Positions 4,900 to 6,286 of a DNA stretch of 6,286 nucleotides are shown here, one piece after another. Source of the stretch: Bacillota bacterium (GTDB lineage: Bacteria; Bacillota; Clostridia; Oscillospirales; Ruminococcaceae); the NCBI GenBank assembly GCA_023429685.1, contig JAEZDF010000018.1, positions 1-6,286 on the forward strand, given 5' to 3'. Each line of letters begins with the position of its first letter. Position 1 is the stretch's first letter. A program made the translations under genes and the position numbers. The notes under the pieces were generated by a model, which was not told the DNA's origin, did not search any database, and saw only the letters and a program-made list of their open reading frames with translations.

Positions 4900-6286
4900 A
4901 TGGCGGAGTTTAATAAAGGTAAATGGCAGGAGCATATCGATGTAAGAGATTTTATTGTAAGAAACTACACGCCATACGACGGCGACGATAGTTTTCTTGC
5001 CGTGCCTACCGAAAAAACCGTAGCACTTTGGGATAAAGTGAAGGCAATTATGGAAAAGGAACGAAAGGCCGGCGGCGTGCTTGATATTGATGAGCACAAT
5101 ATCTCTACCATCACATCCCATCAGGCTGGGTATATTGACTCGGAGCTTGAGCAAGTGGTGGGCCTGCAGACCGATGAGCCGCTTAAGCGTGCGATTATGC
5201 CGTTTGGCGGTATTCGTATGGTACACACCTCGCTGGAAGCGTACGGTCGCGAAATGCTCCCTGAGGTTGACCATGTATTTAAGTACCGCAAAACGCATAA
5301 CGACGGCGTGTTTGACGCCTATACCGATAATATGAAGGCGGCGCGCCGCAGCGGAATTATTACAGGGCTTCCTGACGCGTACGGTCGTGGTCGCATTATC
5401 GGTGACTACCGCCGTGTTTCGCTGTATGGTGTTGATGCCCTTATCGCGCAAAAAAAGCAAGCAAAGGCGGACTATGTGTTTGACATTATCAACGAAGATG
5501 TCATTCGCCAGCGCGAGGAGATATCTGAGCAGATTCGGGCTTTGGAAGAACTAAAGGAGATGGCGGCAAGCTACGGCATAGACATTTCAAACAAGGCTAC
5601 CGACACCAAAGAGGCGGTTCAGTGGCTGTATTTTGGCTATCTTGCCGCAATTAAGGAGCAAAACGGCGCGGCGATGTCGCTTGGTCGTGTGTCAACCTTC
5701 CTTGATATCTATGCAGAGCGCGATCTTGCCGAAGGCAGGTATACCGAGCAGGAGATTCAAGAGTTTATTGACCATTTTGTCATGAAGCTGCGCATGGTGC
5801 GTTTCTTGCGTACCCCCTCATACGACGAGCTGTTTTCGGGCGATCCCACATGGGTAACCGAGGCGATTGGCGGCATGTGCGCGGACGGCAGACATATGGT
5901 TACCAAAACAAGCTACCGTTTCCTTCATACCCTTGTGAATCTGGGCGCGGCACCTGAGCCGAACATGACGGTGTTGTGGAGCGTGCGCCTGCCCGAGCAC
6001 TTTAAAAAGTACTGTGCACGCATCTCAATGGAAACCTCCTCGATTCAGTACGAAAACGATGATATCATGCGCCCGGAGTTCGGTGATGATTATGGCATTG
6101 CGTGCTGCGTATCCGCTATGAAGATTGGCAAGATGATGCAGTTTTTCGGCGCGCGCGCCAACCTTGCCAAGGCGTTGCTGTATGCCTTAAATGGCGGTCG
6201 CGATGAAAAGAGTGGCGCACAGGTCGGTCCCGAGATGGCGCCGATTGTCTCGGATGAGACGCTCGATTTTGACGAGGTGTGGCGCA
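4900..6286 (+). CDS. pflB: Pyruvate formate-lyase (formate C-acetyltransferase), 3'-truncated by the window edge
   Basis: This glycyl-radical enzyme converts pyruvate and CoA to acetyl-CoA and formate under anaerobic conditions (EC 2.3.1.54), in the cytoplasm. The frame is open from ATG 4900 to the window end, giving 462 residues of an expected ~745-760. SGIITGLPDAYGRGRIIGDY (151-170) is a highly conserved PFL block. GDPTW (314-318) carries the tryptophan equivalent to E. coli Trp333, followed by TEAIGGM. The catalytic Cys-Cys pair lies in GIACCVSAM (C402-C403, E. coli Cys418-Cys419), and FFGAR supplies the pyruvate-binding Arg (R419, E. coli Arg435). These residues mark it as a true pyruvate-type PFL rather than a diol dehydratase, choline lyase or aryl decarboxylase relative. 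The C-terminal glycyl-radical loop lies outside the window. AGGA (4890-4893) is 6 nt from the start, with AAGGG further upstream. The activase gene pflA often follows but cannot be seen here. Confidence 0.97.
   Translation, partial: MAEFNKGKWQEHIDVRDFIVRNYTPYDGDDSFLAVPTEKTVALWDKVKAIMEKERKAGGVLDIDEHNISTITSHQAGYIDSELEQVVGLQTDEPLKRAIMPFGGIRMVHTSLEAYGREMLPEVDHVFKYRKTHNDGVFDAYTDNMKAARRSGIITGLPDAYGRGRIIGDYRRVSLYGVDALIAQKKQAKADYVFDIINEDVIRQREEISEQIRALEELKEMAASYGIDISNKATDTKEAVQWLYFGYLAAIKEQNGAAMSLGRVSTFLDIYAERDLAEGRYTEQEIQEFIDHFVMKLRMVRFLRTPSYDELFSGDPTWVTEAIGGMCADGRHMVTKTSYRFLHTLVNLGAAPEPNMTVLWSVRLPEHFKKYCARISMETSSIQYENDDIMRPEFGDDYGIACCVSAMKIGKMMQFFGARANLAKALLYALNGGRDEKSGAQVGPEMAPIVSDETLDFDEVWR

Noticed and set aside
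4846..5460. Reverse-strand open frame of 204 codons antisense to the pflB start
   Set aside because: It covers the strongly conserved N-terminal PFL coding sequence in the opposite frame and resembles no known protein; it is a shadow.
4900..6286. Glycyl-radical enzyme of a different specificity (diol dehydratase, choline lyase, arylacetate decarboxylase), tempting given the aryl neighbours
   Set aside because: The adjacent Cys-Cys pair, the GDPTW block and FFGAR arginine are those of pyruvate formate-lyase.

Overview
The window looks like a piece of chromosome from a strict or facultative anaerobe, most likely a Gram-positive clostridial (Firmicutes-type) bacterium. This inference rests on the oxygen-sensitive ferredoxin-linked and glycyl-radical enzymes, the strong purine-rich ribosome binding sites (GGAGG/AGGGGG types) in front of nearly every gene, the compact same-strand layout and the intermediate GC content. 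The genus cannot be named from what is visible. Nothing suggests a mobile element, phage, CRISPR array or RNA gene.

Layout (all genes on the + strand): (1) 1-1580, the 3' part of iorA, the large TPP and iron-sulfur subunit of indolepyruvate:ferredoxin oxidoreductase, cut by the window edge; (2) 1643-2245, iorB, its small subunit; (3) 2269-3576, a PaaK-type phenylacetate-CoA ligase; (4) 3577-3742, a leader region with a good sigma-A-type extended -10 promoter and potential RNA hairpins; (5) 3743-4174, a small tandem ACT-domain protein; (6) 4182-4217, a 15-bp perfect hairpin; (7) 4272-4661, a hotdog thioesterase of the FlK-like family, followed by a clear intrinsic terminator at 4667-4710; (8) 4711-4899, an AT-rich promoter region with palindromes; (9) 4900-6286, the first ~60% of pflB (pyruvate formate-lyase), which runs off the window.

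The first five genes read as an arylacetate module. IorAB interconverts aryl-pyruvates (phenyl-, hydroxyphenyl-, indolepyruvate) with aryl-acetyl-CoA, CO2 and reduced ferredoxin. PaaK links arylacetate to its CoA ester, the ACT protein is a probable amino-acid sensor, and the thioesterase could release the free acid. The module could run oxidatively (aromatic amino acid fermentation to arylacetates) or reductively (salvage of arylacetates into aromatic amino acids); the sequence does not settle the direction. pflB is a separate transcription unit of central fermentation (pyruvate + CoA to acetyl-CoA + formate).

I see ordinary anaerobic metabolism rather than a new defence or mobile system. 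The parts most worth a second look are non-coding: the structured leader of the ACT gene, a bipartite motif shared by the ACT and pflB promoter regions, and an imperfect palindrome over the pflB promoter. The presence of a triad-conserving FlK-like thioesterase next to the aryl-CoA genes is the other point of interest.
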